Source: Pseudomonadales bacterium (lineage in GTDB: Bacteria; Pseudomonadota; Gammaproteobacteria; Pseudomonadales; UBA7239). From it: a stretch of DNA of 64,000 nt. Positions 8,075 through 17,148 of the stretch are shown one piece after another. How positions within the stretch are numbered: position 1 is the stretch's first letter; every line of letters begins with the position of its first letter. The stretch lies in assembly GCA_041395665.1 (NCBI GenBank), contig JAWLAB010000001.1, forward strand, positions 124,001-188,000, in the 5' to 3' direction. The notes beneath the pieces were generated by a model that worked only from the letters and a program-made list of their open reading frames with translations, was not told the origin of the DNA and ran no database searches. The translations under genes and the position numbers were made by a program.

Positions 8075-8956
8075 CTAAAACCAGTAGTGATCCAACAACA
8101 TAACGACAAATAGCGCCATCAAATAAATAATCGAATATTTAAAGGTTTCCATGCCCGCTTTGGGTTTTTCGTGATACAGCTGAATCGACCAAAATAAAAA
8201 GCCGGCACCCAATACAACAGCGCTCACCAAGTACAGCCAACCAAACATACCCGTCGCAAACGGCAACAAAGTCACTGCAATCAACATCAAGGTGTACAAA
8301 ATAACATGCAGCGCTGTCAGCTTTATGCCGTGTGTAACAGGCATCATAGGAATACCCGCTTTGGCGTATTCATCGCGACGGTGGATTGCCAGCGCCCAAA
8401 AATGCGGCGGCGTCCACGCAAAAATTACCAGCACCAACAGCAACGCATCGTGATGTATATGGTTGGTCACCGCTGTCCAACCAAGCAATGGTGGCACTGC
8501 ACCAGCCAAACCACCGATAACAATATTTTGTGGCGTAGCGCGTTTCAAAAAACGCGTATACACAAAGGCATAGCCAATTAATGCTGAAAAAGTTAGCCAC
8601 ATGGTGAGGTCGTTGGTGAACACTTTTAACACCAACATGCCGATTACACCAAGCACAGCGGCAAACAATATTGCCTGCTTACTACTAATGCGGCCTTGTG
8701 CAACAGGGCGATTGATTGTGCGCGCCATTTTCAAATCAATACGCTGATCCACAATATGATTGACTGCAGCGGCGGATGCCGCACAAAACGCAATCCCCAA
8801 ATTACCAAACAATAAAACTTGCCACGGTACAGCACCTGGCACCGATAACAACATACCGATGACCGATGTCAAAATCATCAGAGCCACAACATTGGGTTTG
8901 CACAACTCTAAATAGTCACGCCACAGTGCGCGTTGTAGCTTGGTCATCTCTGTCAT
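8075..8956 (-). CDS. ctaB: Protohaem IX farnesyltransferase (haem O synthase)
   Basis: A polytopic inner-membrane enzyme that adds a farnesyl group to haem B to make haem O, the first step toward haem A. The 293 residues show about nine hydrophobic segments. The prenyl-diphosphate-binding motif reads NHIVDQRID, with conserved aspartates, followed by RTINRPVAQGRIS. The stop of ctaA lies just before its ATG, so the genes are probably translated together. The gene is also called cyoE when linked to bo3 oxidase; here its neighbours are aa3-type. Confidence 0.96.
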   Translation of the reverse strand: MTEMTKLQRALWRDYLELCKPNVVALMILTSVIGMLLSVPGAVPWQVLLFGNLGIAFCAASAAAVNHIVDQRIDLKMARTINRPVAQGRISSKQAILFAAVLGVIGMLVLKVFTNDLTMWLTFSALIGYAFVYTRFLKRATPQNIVIGGLAGAVPPLLGWTAVTNHIHHDALLLVLVIFAWTPPHFWALAIHRRDEYAKAGIPMMPVTHGIKLTALHVILYTLMLIAVTLLPFATGMFGWLYLVSAVVLGAGFLFWSIQLYHEKPKAGMETFKYSIIYLMALFVVMLLDHYWF

Positions 8957-8957
8957 A

Positions 8958-9986
8958 TCAACTTTCTCGTTCTGCTTGGTTTTGCGCAGTAAACAATCGA
9001 TGAGTCAGCGTCACCATTACCAACAGCAAAATCGCACCCATACCGTTATGTGCAACTGCCACAAAGAGCGGCAGCCCAAAAAATACATTACTGATCCCCA
9101 GTGACACTTGTGCAAATAACGCCAACAACAATACAAGCGCCATGTTTTGACATTTTTTAATACGCGTACGCCACAGACAAAACACCAATAACATCAGCAG
9201 TACAGTTACCGCTACAGCACCAACACGATGCGCAAAGTGAATCGCCGTGCGCGCTGTATTATCCAACTGGCCACCTAAATAATTGGGTCCAATGTGCTGC
9301 AAAACATTAAAGCCCGATGCAAAATCCATTTCCGGCACCCACTCACCATGACAGGTTGGCAAATCTGGGCAAGCTAACGCTGCATAATTAGAAGTAGTCC
9401 AACCGCCCAGAGCAATTTGTACAATAACTACCAACAAACCAGCGACTACCAACTTTCGCAAGTGCATCACTTTTTTCAAATTTTCTGCATTTAATGACCA
9501 AACAAATCCCCCTAAACGCTGTGCTAACAACCACAACAAAGACAGCGTCGTAAATCCACCCAATAAATGCGCAGTCACTACTTGTGGCCACAACAAAAGC
9601 GTCACGGTCCACATACCAAACAATCCCTGCAAGATAACAAACCCCAACATAAACGCAGGTAGCTTTACCGGCTGATCAATTTGACGGCGATTTTTAATTG
9701 AAATAATTAGCAAGCCGATCATCAACAAGCCTAAACTCGAAGCAAAAATACGATGGATTTGCTCTGGCCAAGTTTTATCCGTTTCAACGGGTGTGGCTGC
9801 AAAATTTTGATTTGCCGTGTGAATTTCTTCTGGCGTGTTTGGCACCCAGAAATGGTTATAGCATGTTGGCCAATCAGGACACCCAAGACCTGCGTGTACT
9901 AAACGAGTATACGCGCCAAGTATCACAACAATAACTGCAACACAAAACGCAAAAGCGGCGAGATAAAAGCCAGGCTTACGTATCAT
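8958..9986 (-). CDS. ctaA: Haem A synthase (COX15/CtaA)
   Basis: An inner-membrane protein that oxidises the C8 methyl of haem O to a formyl group, giving haem A for the oxidase. The 342 residues contain eight predicted membrane segments in two similar halves. Family marks are LVHAGLGCPDWPTC near residue 30, EQIHRIFAS, TAHLLGGF and HFAHRVGAVA, with histidines as haem ligands. The loop pairs CPDWPTC and CPDLPTC. It lies 3 bp after the SCO-like gene. Confidence 0.96.
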   Translation of the reverse strand: MIRKPGFYLAAFAFCVAVIVVILGAYTRLVHAGLGCPDWPTCYNHFWVPNTPEEIHTANQNFAATPVETDKTWPEQIHRIFASSLGLLMIGLLIISIKNRRQIDQPVKLPAFMLGFVILQGLFGMWTVTLLLWPQVVTAHLLGGFTTLSLLWLLAQRLGGFVWSLNAENLKKVMHLRKLVVAGLLVVIVQIALGGWTTSNYAALACPDLPTCHGEWVPEMDFASGFNVLQHIGPNYLGGQLDNTARTAIHFAHRVGAVAVTVLLMLLVFCLWRTRIKKCQNMALVLLLALFAQVSLGISNVFFGLPLFVAVAHNGMGAILLLVMVTLTHRLFTAQNQAERES

Positions 9987-9989
9987 GGA

Positions 9990-10607
9990 CTACTCCACTT
10001 CTTTCAGCAGAAATTTAATATCTTTCATCACATCTTTATAAGTATTGTCGACGGTGTAATACATCATGACAAAGCCACGAGGGTCTACTAAAAAGAAATT
10101 TGTTTTCTTTTCGTCAGCAGGAGAATAGTTGGTCTGCTTTAACAATTTGTGCCACTGCTCATCACCAGCATGGAGCACAACGACATCACTGTGTTCTTTT
10201 TTTAGCCATTGGGTAGTTTCTTTATCCATGGCTCCACCCGTCACCAACCAAACGCGTTGTAAATGCCCGCTGTATTTACCCAGTGCAGTACGCGTCTGTC
10301 GATTCAACCAAAAACGCTGTTTGCAGCTTTCATTACAAGCGGCCGACTGTACGGTTAAAAAAGTCCAAGTACCGCTTTTTGCCGTTCCATCAAAGACAAC
10401 AACTTTTCCATCCATATCCGTTGGATGTAAATCATTAAGCTGCAACGGCGGCACGACTAACACACCTTTATTGTGCGTAGTTTTTGGCATACCAATACCG
10501 GTATAAAAAACAAAAGTGGCCGCCAAAACCACAAAGACGGGAATGAGCATGAGTGTAAGCAACACCAATTTTCCGTTTCGTGTTTCAGCAGCGGTATGGT
10601 TCGTCAT
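9990..10607 (-). CDS. SCO-like cytochrome oxidase assembly protein
   Basis: A 205-residue protein with one N-terminal membrane segment (KLVLLTLMLIPVFVVLAATF) and a periplasmic thioredoxin-like domain. A CxxxC pair is present as CNESC, as in SCO proteins, and FFLVDPRGFVMMYY corresponds to the late strand of that fold. The usual SCO signature CPDxC and its distal histidine are not obvious, so copper transfer is uncertain. The equivalent position in Pseudomonas (PA0111) is a poorly characterised protein of the same cluster. The ATG at 10607, 7 bases after the surf1 stop, is preferred over the upstream in-frame start at 10625. Confidence 0.75.
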   Translation of the reverse strand: MTNHTAAETRNGKLVLLTLMLIPVFVVLAATFVFYTGIGMPKTTHNKGVLVVPPLQLNDLHPTDMDGKVVVFDGTAKSGTWTFLTVQSAACNESCKQRFWLNRQTRTALGKYSGHLQRVWLVTGGAMDKETTQWLKKEHSDVVVLHAGDEQWHKLLKQTNYSPADEKKTNFFLVDPRGFVMMYYTVDNTYKDVMKDIKFLLKEVE

Positions 10608-10614
10608 AAAAATC

Positions 10615-11373
10615 TCACTTAACAAAATTAGCAGTGTTATTGGCCACTACTCTAAATGAATAAAATCCGTAACAAAGTAGTAATGCAAAAGCCATCGCAA
10701 ACCATTGCACGGCATACGCTGTATTTTTTTCAGGTTGTATATTGACGATGGGCCACTGCGTAGCCAATGCCGAAGGTGCCGTAGGCGTCAATCTTACAAG
10801 CACTGGCAATAATGTTGATTGCAGAGCCTGTTCTGCGCCAACTAAGTTCATGCGCCCTACGCGTTTTGGCCAACCGGATTCTGCAAATATAGGTTTTTCG
10901 TCTCGCCATGCTAATGACTCATAAATCTCACCAACTTCACTACCTGTAGTGGTAACCGGCGGAATAATGGGTAACTGATTGCGCAAAGCCGGTGCAGGCA
11001 GCCAGCCGCGATTAACTAACACTAAACCCTGATTATTATCCAAACGCATTACACCAAAGACATAATAGCCATTACGTTCATCGTATATCTGATTTTCGAG
11101 TAAAAAAGATTTTTCTAACCACTGCCCACGCAATACAACAGGGGTCAAGTGCCACGCCACTTTTGTATTTTTTGAAGCAATATCGCGAGCTATTTCTGGC
11201 AATAGATCCACAAGAAAAACCGGCGGCTTTTTATGCTGTTCGTCGGCTTGCGCCAGCACAATTCTATTGGTATCAGCGCGATGCAATTGCCAAAAACCAA
11301 GACCCACCAATACCGGCAACAAAATGACCGTCAATACAGTGATGCGCCACTCAAACCTAAATTTGCGTGCCAT
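10615..11373 (-). CDS. SURF1 family cytochrome oxidase assembly protein
   Basis: SURF1 helps insert haem A into subunit I. The 252-residue protein has the expected two membrane segments, one near the start (ITVLTVILLPVLVGLGFWQL) and one at the end (YAVQWFAMAFALLLCYGF), around a periplasmic domain with LVNRGWLP. FWQLHRA near residue 25 is the family hallmark. The ATG at 11373 is preceded by an AGG; an upstream in-frame ATG adds three residues. It starts the five-gene run toward sco and is divergent from the DUF2909 gene. Confidence 0.93.
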   Translation of the reverse strand: MARKFRFEWRITVLTVILLPVLVGLGFWQLHRADTNRIVLAQADEQHKKPPVFLVDLLPEIARDIASKNTKVAWHLTPVVLRGQWLEKSFLLENQIYDERNGYYVFGVMRLDNNQGLVLVNRGWLPAPALRNQLPIIPPVTTTGSEVGEIYESLAWRDEKPIFAESGWPKRVGRMNLVGAEQALQSTLLPVLVRLTPTAPSALATQWPIVNIQPEKNTAYAVQWFAMAFALLLCYGFYSFRVVANNTANFVK

Positions 11374-11403
11374 TTTGATCAAACCTGATTTGCTTGCCGA
11401 CGC

Positions 11404-11409
11404 TATAAT
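11404..11409 (+). promoter_or_regulatory. Candidate -10 box before the DUF2909 gene
   Basis: A perfect TATAAT lies 35 bp upstream of the ATG at 11445, in the divergent region with surf1. No convincing -35 is seen at 16-18 bp, so an activator or weak promoter is possible. Confidence 0.35.
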
Positions 11410-11444
11410 GCGAGCGCGCTAAATTTGTTTTCATTGAGGTAGCC

Positions 11445-11708
11445 ATGTCTACGGTTCAACTGCAAGTATTGATACTTATCATCATATTACTCATGGTTGC
11501 GAGTCTCTTACGCAGCCTTTATGTGCTTTTTAAAGACAATGGCAATCCAAAATCTCATCGCACACTGCACAATTTAATCACTCGCGTCACCTTAGCTGCA
11601 GCGCTACTCAGTGCCATGATTTACGGTTTTTACACCGGAAAGCTGCAATCACACGCGCCTTGGAATAATCCCGCCGTGACACAACCACAGCAACCTCTAT
11701 CCAAATAA
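11445..11708 (+). CDS. DUF2909 twin transmembrane protein
   Basis: An 87-residue protein with two membrane helices (LQVLILIIILLMVASLL, and VTLAAALLSAMIYGFYTG) joined by a short basic loop, RTLHNLITRVT, typical of DUF2909 'twin transmembrane' proteins. In Pseudomonas the same small gene sits between coxC and surf1, which suggests a role in oxidase assembly or stability; the molecular role is unknown. GAGGTAGCC precedes the ATG. It converges on ctaE across a strong terminator. Confidence 0.85.
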   Translation: MSTVQLQVLILIIILLMVASLLRSLYVLFKDNGNPKSHRTLHNLITRVTLAAALLSAMIYGFYTGKLQSHAPWNNPAVTQPQQPLSK

Positions 11709-11736
11709 TTTTTCTAAAACACTAACGCTTATACGC

Positions 11737-11765
11737 AAAAAAGCCCGCTTTTGCGGGCCTTTTCC
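11737..11765. terminator. Bidirectional intrinsic terminator between the DUF2909 gene and ctaE
   Basis: GCCCGC / GCGGGC forms a GC-rich stem (11743-11758) flanked by an A-run on the left and a T-run on the right, so it works as a Rho-independent terminator in both directions between two convergent genes. Confidence 0.88.
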
Positions 11766-11782
11766 TTGACCATCTCTGTGCT

Positions 11783-12736
11783 CTAGAACACATAGACCAC
11801 GGCCACCAAGAACAACCAAACCACATCAACAAAGTGCCAATACCAGCTGGCTGCTTCAAAGCCAAAGTGGTCATCTTTATTAAAATGACCTTTCAGCGCC
11901 CTCAACAACATCACCAGCAACATAAAAGCGCCCAATGCAACGTGAAAGCCATGGAAGCCTGTCAACATGAAGAAAGTTGTACCGTAAATACCGGATTTCA
12001 GTGTTAAACCGTACTCAGTATACGCCTCGTGATATTCCTCGATTTGCAAATAAATAAATGCAGCCGCCAACAACACTGTGATAAACAACCACAATTTAAA
12101 CGCACCGCGCTTATCCGCTTTCAATGCGTGATGAGCAAACTCACAAGTGATAGAAGAGGTTACCAAGAAAATGGTGTTCCACAGTGGCAACCAATGCATC
12201 ATTTCCGCAGTGCCAGGCCAAGACATACTCTTATGCGGACCGACAAATGTTCCAGTATTGGCAATAATTTGATTGGCGACACCGCCAATAGCTTGCTGCG
12301 GTGTTTCCATCATTGGCCAACTAAAAGTAAAACCTTTCCACAGTAATTCATTGGTGAAATGACCAACACCCTCACCTGATAACCACGGGCCAACCAAAGC
12401 ACGCACATAAAACAAGCTGCCAAAGAAAGTGGCAAAGAACATCACTTCAGAAAAGATAAACCACTGCATGCCAATACGGTAAGAGCGTTTCAGCTGTGCA
12501 TTATTTAGCCCTTGGAGATGCTCTCCAATTGCTGTTCCGAACCAGCGAAATAAAACAGTCGCAAGAACTAAGCTGCCCAATATCAATAATGTTGGGCTAC
12601 CAGGGCGCGCGGCGTGGAGGTCATTTAACCAAGTGGAGACCCCCACTAACATCATGCCGATACCCGCTGAAGCAAACAGAGGATACTTGCTTTGTTCTGG
12701 GACATAGTAGGTCTGTTGACCGTGTTCACTTGCCAT
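11783..12736 (-). CDS. ctaE: Cytochrome c oxidase subunit III
   Basis: A 317-residue, seven-helix inner-membrane subunit of aa3 oxidase that stabilises the core and proton uptake. Family motifs are SEVMFFATFFGSLF in the middle and GFHGFHVALGAFML, ending with SWYWHFVDVVWLFLVAVVYV. The GGAGAGC before the ATG is clear. It is last in the ctaC-ctaD-ctaG-ctaE run and is followed by the bidirectional terminator. The symbol coxC is also used. Confidence 0.97.
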   Translation of the reverse strand: MASEHGQQTYYVPEQSKYPLFASAGIGMMLVGVSTWLNDLHAARPGSPTLLILGSLVLATVLFRWFGTAIGEHLQGLNNAQLKRSYRIGMQWFIFSEVMFFATFFGSLFYVRALVGPWLSGEGVGHFTNELLWKGFTFSWPMMETPQQAIGGVANQIIANTGTFVGPHKSMSWPGTAEMMHWLPLWNTIFLVTSSITCEFAHHALKADKRGAFKLWLFITVLLAAAFIYLQIEEYHEAYTEYGLTLKSGIYGTTFFMLTGFHGFHVALGAFMLLVMLLRALKGHFNKDDHFGFEAASWYWHFVDVVWLFLVAVVYVF

Positions 12737-12755
12737 AATGCTCTCCAGTTTTGCT

Positions 12756-13328
12756 TTAGTTTGACTTCACTGCTTCCGTCGGCTTGATCGATGCAGTTAC
12801 ATCAAACAAGGTATAGCTCAAAGTAATTGTATGGACTTCTTTTGGTAGCGCTTGATCAACAATAAACACTACCGGCATTTCTATGTCTTTCCCCGCTTCC
12901 AGCGTTTGCTGCGTAAAGCAGAAGCATTCCGTTTTGTGAAAATACTCCACAGCTTTTTCTGGAACAATACTGGGCACGGCCTGAGCCGTCATCTTTTTAT
13001 CTGTTATGTTGCGCGCATAAAACACCGCTTGTGTCGGCTGACCCGGATGCACTTCTACCGACGCCTGCTTTGCGCGAAACTCCCATGGCATATTCGCGCT
13101 GTTAATGGTCACAAACTGCACCTTTACCAATCGCGTTTTATCTACCTTAACCTCTTCCGCCACATAGGGTTTCTTACTGTTTAACCTCGGTGAATTGATA
13201 TCCAAAATATTGCATAGCATGTTGTAAAACGGCGGCATTACAAACAGGGCAAAAACAAACATGCCCACTGCACCGAAAAGCAGCTTGGCGACAATATGTT
13301 TGTCGCCTTTTTGATCAACCTGCCCCAT
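12756..13328 (-). CDS. ctaG: Cytochrome c oxidase assembly protein CtaG/Cox11
   Basis: A copper chaperone for the CuB centre of subunit I. One N-terminal membrane segment (AKLLFGAVGMFVFALFVMP) anchors a periplasmic immunoglobulin-like domain. The copper-binding pair CFCF is present in ECFCFTQQTL, the family signature. The 190-residue length is normal. It lies between ctaD and ctaE, its standard place. Confidence 0.95.
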   Translation of the reverse strand: MGQVDQKGDKHIVAKLLFGAVGMFVFALFVMPPFYNMLCNILDINSPRLNSKKPYVAEEVKVDKTRLVKVQFVTINSANMPWEFRAKQASVEVHPGQPTQAVFYARNITDKKMTAQAVPSIVPEKAVEYFHKTECFCFTQQTLEAGKDIEMPVVFIVDQALPKEVHTITLSYTLFDVTASIKPTEAVKSN

Positions 13329-13368
13329 TACTTACCGCTACTTTAACTAGAAATAACAACAAACCGTC

Positions 13369-14922
13369 TTACTTAACCTGTGGCGGAACACTGAATGTGT
13401 GATACGGCGCAGGCGTTGGTACTGTCCACTCCAAACCTTCTGCACCATCCCATGTTTTTGCTTCTGTTGTCGGTTTGCCAGCAACAATTGTGCGCACGAT
13501 GTTAAACAAGAACAATACCTGCGAAGCACCGTAAATCATCGCGCCAATAGAAGACACCATGTTCCAATCAGCAAAAATTAAGTTGTAGTCTGGGATACGA
13601 CGCGGCATACCTGCCAAACCAACGAAATGTTGCGGGAAGAAAGTCAAGTTAAAGCCGATGAAAGAAATCCAGAAGTGCGTCTTACCCATCGTCTCGGAGT
13701 ACATGCGACCACTCCACTTAGGCAGCCAATAGTAAATGGCTGCTGACATGGAGAACATCGCACCAGCCACCATGACATAGTGGAAGTGGGCAACAACAAA
13801 GTAGCTGTCGTGATACTGGAAGTCGACTGGAGCCATTGCCAGCATCAAGCCGGAGAAACCGCCCGTGGTGAACAGAATCAAGAACGCAATACAGAACAAC
13901 ATTGGCGTTTCAAAGCTAAGTGAGCCTTGGAACATAGTGGCTACCCAGTTGAAAACTTTTACGCCCGTTGGTACTGCGATCAACATGGTGGCGATCATGA
14001 AATACATTTCGCCCGCGACAGGAATACCAACCACGAACATGTGGTGAGCCCACACGATGAATGACAAAAACGCAATTGCTGCCGTTGCATACACCATTGA
14101 GCTGTAACCAAACAAAGGCTTACGAGCAAAGGTTGGAATAATTTGTGACACCACACCAAAGGCTGGCAGGATGATGATGTAAACCTCTGGGTGACCAAAG
14201 AACCAGAATACATGCTGGAACAACACAGGGTCGCCGCCGCCAGCTGCACTAAAAAATGAAGTGCCGAAGTGAATATCCATCAACATCATGGTCACTGCGC
14301 CCGCCAATACGGGCATTACTGCTACCAACAAAAACGCTGTGATCAGCCAAGTCCAGCAGAACATGGGCATTTTCATCAAAGTCATACCAGGCGCACGCAT
14401 ATTCAATATGGTGGCGATGATATTGATAGAGCCCATGATGGACGAAAGGCCCATGATATGGATGGCAAAAATAAAGAAGGTGACCGAGGGTGGCGCATAA
14501 GTTGTCGACAATGGCGCATAAAAAGTCCAACCAAAGTTAGGTGCACCGCCTTGCATAAACAAAGTAGAGGCCAGCGTTAAGAAAGCGAATGGCAGCAACC
14601 AAAATGAGAAGTTGTTCATTCTCGGCAGCGCCATATCTGGCGCTCCCACCATCATAGGAATCATCCAGTTTGCCAGACCAACGAACGAAGGCATGATGGC
14701 ACCGAATACCATCACCAATCCGTGCATCGTGATCATTTGATTGAAGAATTCTGGTTCAACCAATTGCAAACCTGGCTTAAACAATTCTGCACGGATAACC
14801 AGTGCAAAAGTGCCGCCCAAAAGGAACATTGCAAAACTGAACCACAAATACATCGAGCCAATATCTTTGTGGTTGGTGGAAAACAACCACCGGCTCAAAC
14901 CTTTCGCTGGACCGTGCGCCAT
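13369..14922 (-). CDS. ctaD: Cytochrome c oxidase subunit I (aa3-type)
   Basis: The catalytic subunit holding haem a and the haem a3-CuB site, which reduces O2 and pumps protons. The 517 residues have 12 membrane helices. The haem a ligand lies in MITMHGLVMVFGAIMP, the CuB histidine and cross-linked tyrosine in FWFFGHPEVYI, two further CuB histidines in VWAHHMF, and the haem ligands in VAHFHYVM. These identify an A-type oxidase. It starts with STNHKDIGSMYLWF and follows ctaC by 13 bp. Confidence 0.98.
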   Translation of the reverse strand: MAHGPAKGLSRWLFSTNHKDIGSMYLWFSFAMFLLGGTFALVIRAELFKPGLQLVEPEFFNQMITMHGLVMVFGAIMPSFVGLANWMIPMMVGAPDMALPRMNNFSFWLLPFAFLTLASTLFMQGGAPNFGWTFYAPLSTTYAPPSVTFFIFAIHIMGLSSIMGSINIIATILNMRAPGMTLMKMPMFCWTWLITAFLLVAVMPVLAGAVTMMLMDIHFGTSFFSAAGGGDPVLFQHVFWFFGHPEVYIIILPAFGVVSQIIPTFARKPLFGYSSMVYATAAIAFLSFIVWAHHMFVVGIPVAGEMYFMIATMLIAVPTGVKVFNWVATMFQGSLSFETPMLFCIAFLILFTTGGFSGLMLAMAPVDFQYHDSYFVVAHFHYVMVAGAMFSMSAAIYYWLPKWSGRMYSETMGKTHFWISFIGFNLTFFPQHFVGLAGMPRRIPDYNLIFADWNMVSSIGAMIYGASQVLFLFNIVRTIVAGKPTTEAKTWDGAEGLEWTVPTPAPYHTFSVPPQVK

Positions 14923-14935
14923 AGTTGTTTACTCC

Positions 14936-16078
14936 TCACTTCTTGCTCTTGAATTTGTAGACATCGACAGCCTGCAAGCTATCGCCCATATTGTTACCAA
15001 AGGCGTTACGCTGGTAAGTCACCACTGCCGCCAAATCCAAATCATTCAGCGAGCCACCAAAAGCCTGCATCGCCGTGCTTGGCACACCTTTAACAACAGT
15101 TTCTAGGTGATGATCGATAGGACCGATCGCAATTTTGCTGCCTGCGATCGCTTTACCCACGCCGCCTTCACCATTGACACCGTGACAAGCAACACAATCT
15201 TTTTCGTAGATTTTTTTGCCGCGCTCAATCTGCTGCTCAAGCGTAAAAGTTTGCGCCATCAACTCGCGTACTTTTTTCGCTTCAGCTTTTTTACCTTCCA
15301 GCCATTTGGCGTAATCTTCTTTCGTATCAACGACAACAACGATGGGCATAAAGCCGTGGTTCTTGCCGCACAGCTCCGCACATTGGCCACGAAAAATACC
15401 GGTTCTTTCTGCTTTAGCCCACGACTCATTCACAATACCAGGCACTGCATCTTTCTTAATTGCCAAAGCAGGAACCCACCACGAGTGAATAACATCATTC
15501 GCCGTAATTAAAAACCGTACTTTCGTATTAACAGGAATATGGACAGGCTCATCCACTTCCAATAGATAATATTCGCTTTTATCTTGTTTGCCGTAAATTT
15601 CATCTTGAGGCGTTGACAGATTAGAGAAGAAACTTACACCTTCTTCACCGTGATAATCGTATTTCCATTTCCACTGGTAGCCAGTAACAACAATGTTCAC
15701 TTCCGGCTCTTTGGTGTCATAAATTTTGAGCAGCGTCTGGATAGCCGGCCAAGCCAAGAAGCCCAGAATAACGAAAGGAATCAAAGTCCAAGCCAGCTCC
15801 GCACCCAAATGCTCGTGCCAATGCGCCGCTTTATGCCCCAGTGATTTACGGTGAGCAATGATGGAATAAAACATCACCGCAAAAACGCCCGCACCGATCG
15901 CCACACAAATCCAGATCGACAGCATATGCAGATCATAAATATCTTGACCCACTAAAGTGGCGCCCGGCGACAAGTTGATTTTGCTACGCTCGGCAAGATC
16001 AGCCCAAGCACCCATGGTGGCGACCGACAATACAGAGCCGAGCAAGAGCGTCAGCAGCCTTTTTGTTCTGGAATGCAT
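14936..16078 (-). CDS. ctaC: Cytochrome c oxidase subunit II with fused cytochrome c domain
   Basis: This subunit accepts electrons from cytochrome c at the CuA centre. The 380 residues begin with a signal peptide (MHSRTKRLLTLLLGSVL, cleavage near GAWA-DLA), then two membrane helices and the cupredoxin domain with GYQWKWKYDY and the CuA ligands CAELCGKNHGFM. A C-terminal c-type haem site CVACH makes this a caa3-like fusion. I chose the ATG at 16078, preceded by AAGG and leading straight into the signal peptide; an in-frame ATG at 16123 adds 15 polar residues. It is first in the oxidase operon. Confidence 0.97.
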   Translation of the reverse strand: MHSRTKRLLTLLLGSVLSVATMGAWADLAERSKINLSPGATLVGQDIYDLHMLSIWICVAIGAGVFAVMFYSIIAHRKSLGHKAAHWHEHLGAELAWTLIPFVILGFLAWPAIQTLLKIYDTKEPEVNIVVTGYQWKWKYDYHGEEGVSFFSNLSTPQDEIYGKQDKSEYYLLEVDEPVHIPVNTKVRFLITANDVIHSWWVPALAIKKDAVPGIVNESWAKAERTGIFRGQCAELCGKNHGFMPIVVVVDTKEDYAKWLEGKKAEAKKVRELMAQTFTLEQQIERGKKIYEKDCVACHGVNGEGGVGKAIAGSKIAIGPIDHHLETVVKGVPSTAMQAFGGSLNDLDLAAVVTYQRNAFGNNMGDSLQAVDVYKFKSKK

Positions 16079-16241
16079 GCCCTTATTCTCCGTTTTATGC
16101 TGTGAAAAATGTGGTTTGCTCAACTATTGAGCAAAGGCAGGTGCGACAAAGCGCCGCAAATTATAGTCATCGCACGGGGCAGGGTAAATATCTATCGGGG
16201 AAAAATGCTGGATAGCCTATCCTAAAACCAGCACACAAGGC

Positions 16242-16502
16242 TTACGCAGGATCAACAAACCTGACTGGAGTGACTTCCTCCGCACGCTCAGCCTCGGTGC
16301 GATTGACCCTTGTCTCCAGCTCACGAAAGTTCTGCTCAAACACCATTTCGGCATGATGCCCGCAGCTAACACACTCTTGGTGCTGAACACCGTTGCGGCG
16401 GAACATCACGATTTTATCCACAGCCTGACATTGCGGGCATTTTGCCCCCGCTACAAAGCGTTTGGGCGTATCGGGAAGCGATGGCTGATCTGAAGTATTC
16501 AT
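16242..16502 (-). CDS. YheV-like zinc-ribbon protein (DUF2387)
   Basis: An 86-residue protein with RFVAGAKCPQCQAVDK and QECVSCGHH, two CxxC pairs that would bind zinc, matching E. coli YheV (RFIAGAKCPACQ...ECVKCGH). The function is unknown. The start is uncertain: the ATG at 16502 gives the usual family length, with a weak ribosome site, while longer in-frame starts reach into the divergent carbonic-anhydrase-like gene. No further gene is seen between it and ctaC (16079-16241 belongs to the ctaC upstream region). Confidence 0.8.
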   Translation of the reverse strand: MNTSDQPSLPDTPKRFVAGAKCPQCQAVDKIVMFRRNGVQHQECVSCGHHAEMVFEQNFRELETRVNRTEAERAEEVTPVRFVDPA

Positions 16503-16568
16503 GCTGCGGCAATCCATGAAACCGAGGCTATCATTATAGCGAGAGCACACTTCCCTCTGGAGCACAGC

Positions 16569-17120
16569 ATGACCACCTCCTCTATTTCCATTCGTTCGCA
16601 TCAAGGCAAGACGCCGCAATTAGGCGAACGCGTCTTTGTGGATGGCATGGCCTGCGTCATCGGCGATGTACATTTGGGCGATGACTGTTCTGTGTGGCCA
16701 CACACCGTCATTCGCGGCGATATGCACCGCATTCGTATCGGCGCGCGTTGCAGCATTCAAGACAACTCCGTGCTACACATCACACACGCTGGTCCTTATG
16801 AAGCTGACGGTTTTCCATTAACGCTGGGTGATGATGTCACGGTAGGGCATCGCGTGGTGTTGCACGGCTGCACTATCGGCAATCGCGTGCTGATCGGCAT
16901 CGGCTCAATTGTGATGGATGGTGTGGTGATTGAAGATGATGTGGTGTTGGGCGCTGGCAGCTTGGTGCCGCCGGGAAAAAAATTGGAGAGCGGCTTTCTC
17001 TATGTCGGCAGCCCCGCTAAACAAGCGCGCGCACTGACCGACAAAGAGAAAAGTTTTTTTACTTACAGCGCGAACAATTACCGTAAATTAAAAGATCAAT
17101 ATCTGGCAGAAAACCGCTGA
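16569..17120 (+). CDS. Gamma carbonic anhydrase family protein (YrdA-like)
   Basis: A left-handed beta-helix trimer built of hexapeptide repeats. The 183 residues match E. coli YrdA throughout: VIGDVHLGDDCSVWP, VIRGDMHRIRIGARCSIQD, LGDDVTVGHRVVLHGCTIG, YVGSPAKQ, FTYSANNY. Histidines in RGDMH, VLHITH and VGHRVVLH correspond to metal ligands of the gamma class. Enzyme activity in YrdA-type proteins is unproven. GGAG precedes the ATG. Confidence 0.92.
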   Translation: MTTSSISIRSHQGKTPQLGERVFVDGMACVIGDVHLGDDCSVWPHTVIRGDMHRIRIGARCSIQDNSVLHITHAGPYEADGFPLTLGDDVTVGHRVVLHGCTIGNRVLIGIGSIVMDGVVIEDDVVLGAGSLVPPGKKLESGFLYVGSPAKQARALTDKEKSFFTYSANNYRKLKDQYLAENR

Positions 17121-17148
17121 TCTAAAAACAGTTGATGCGGAATCAGCC

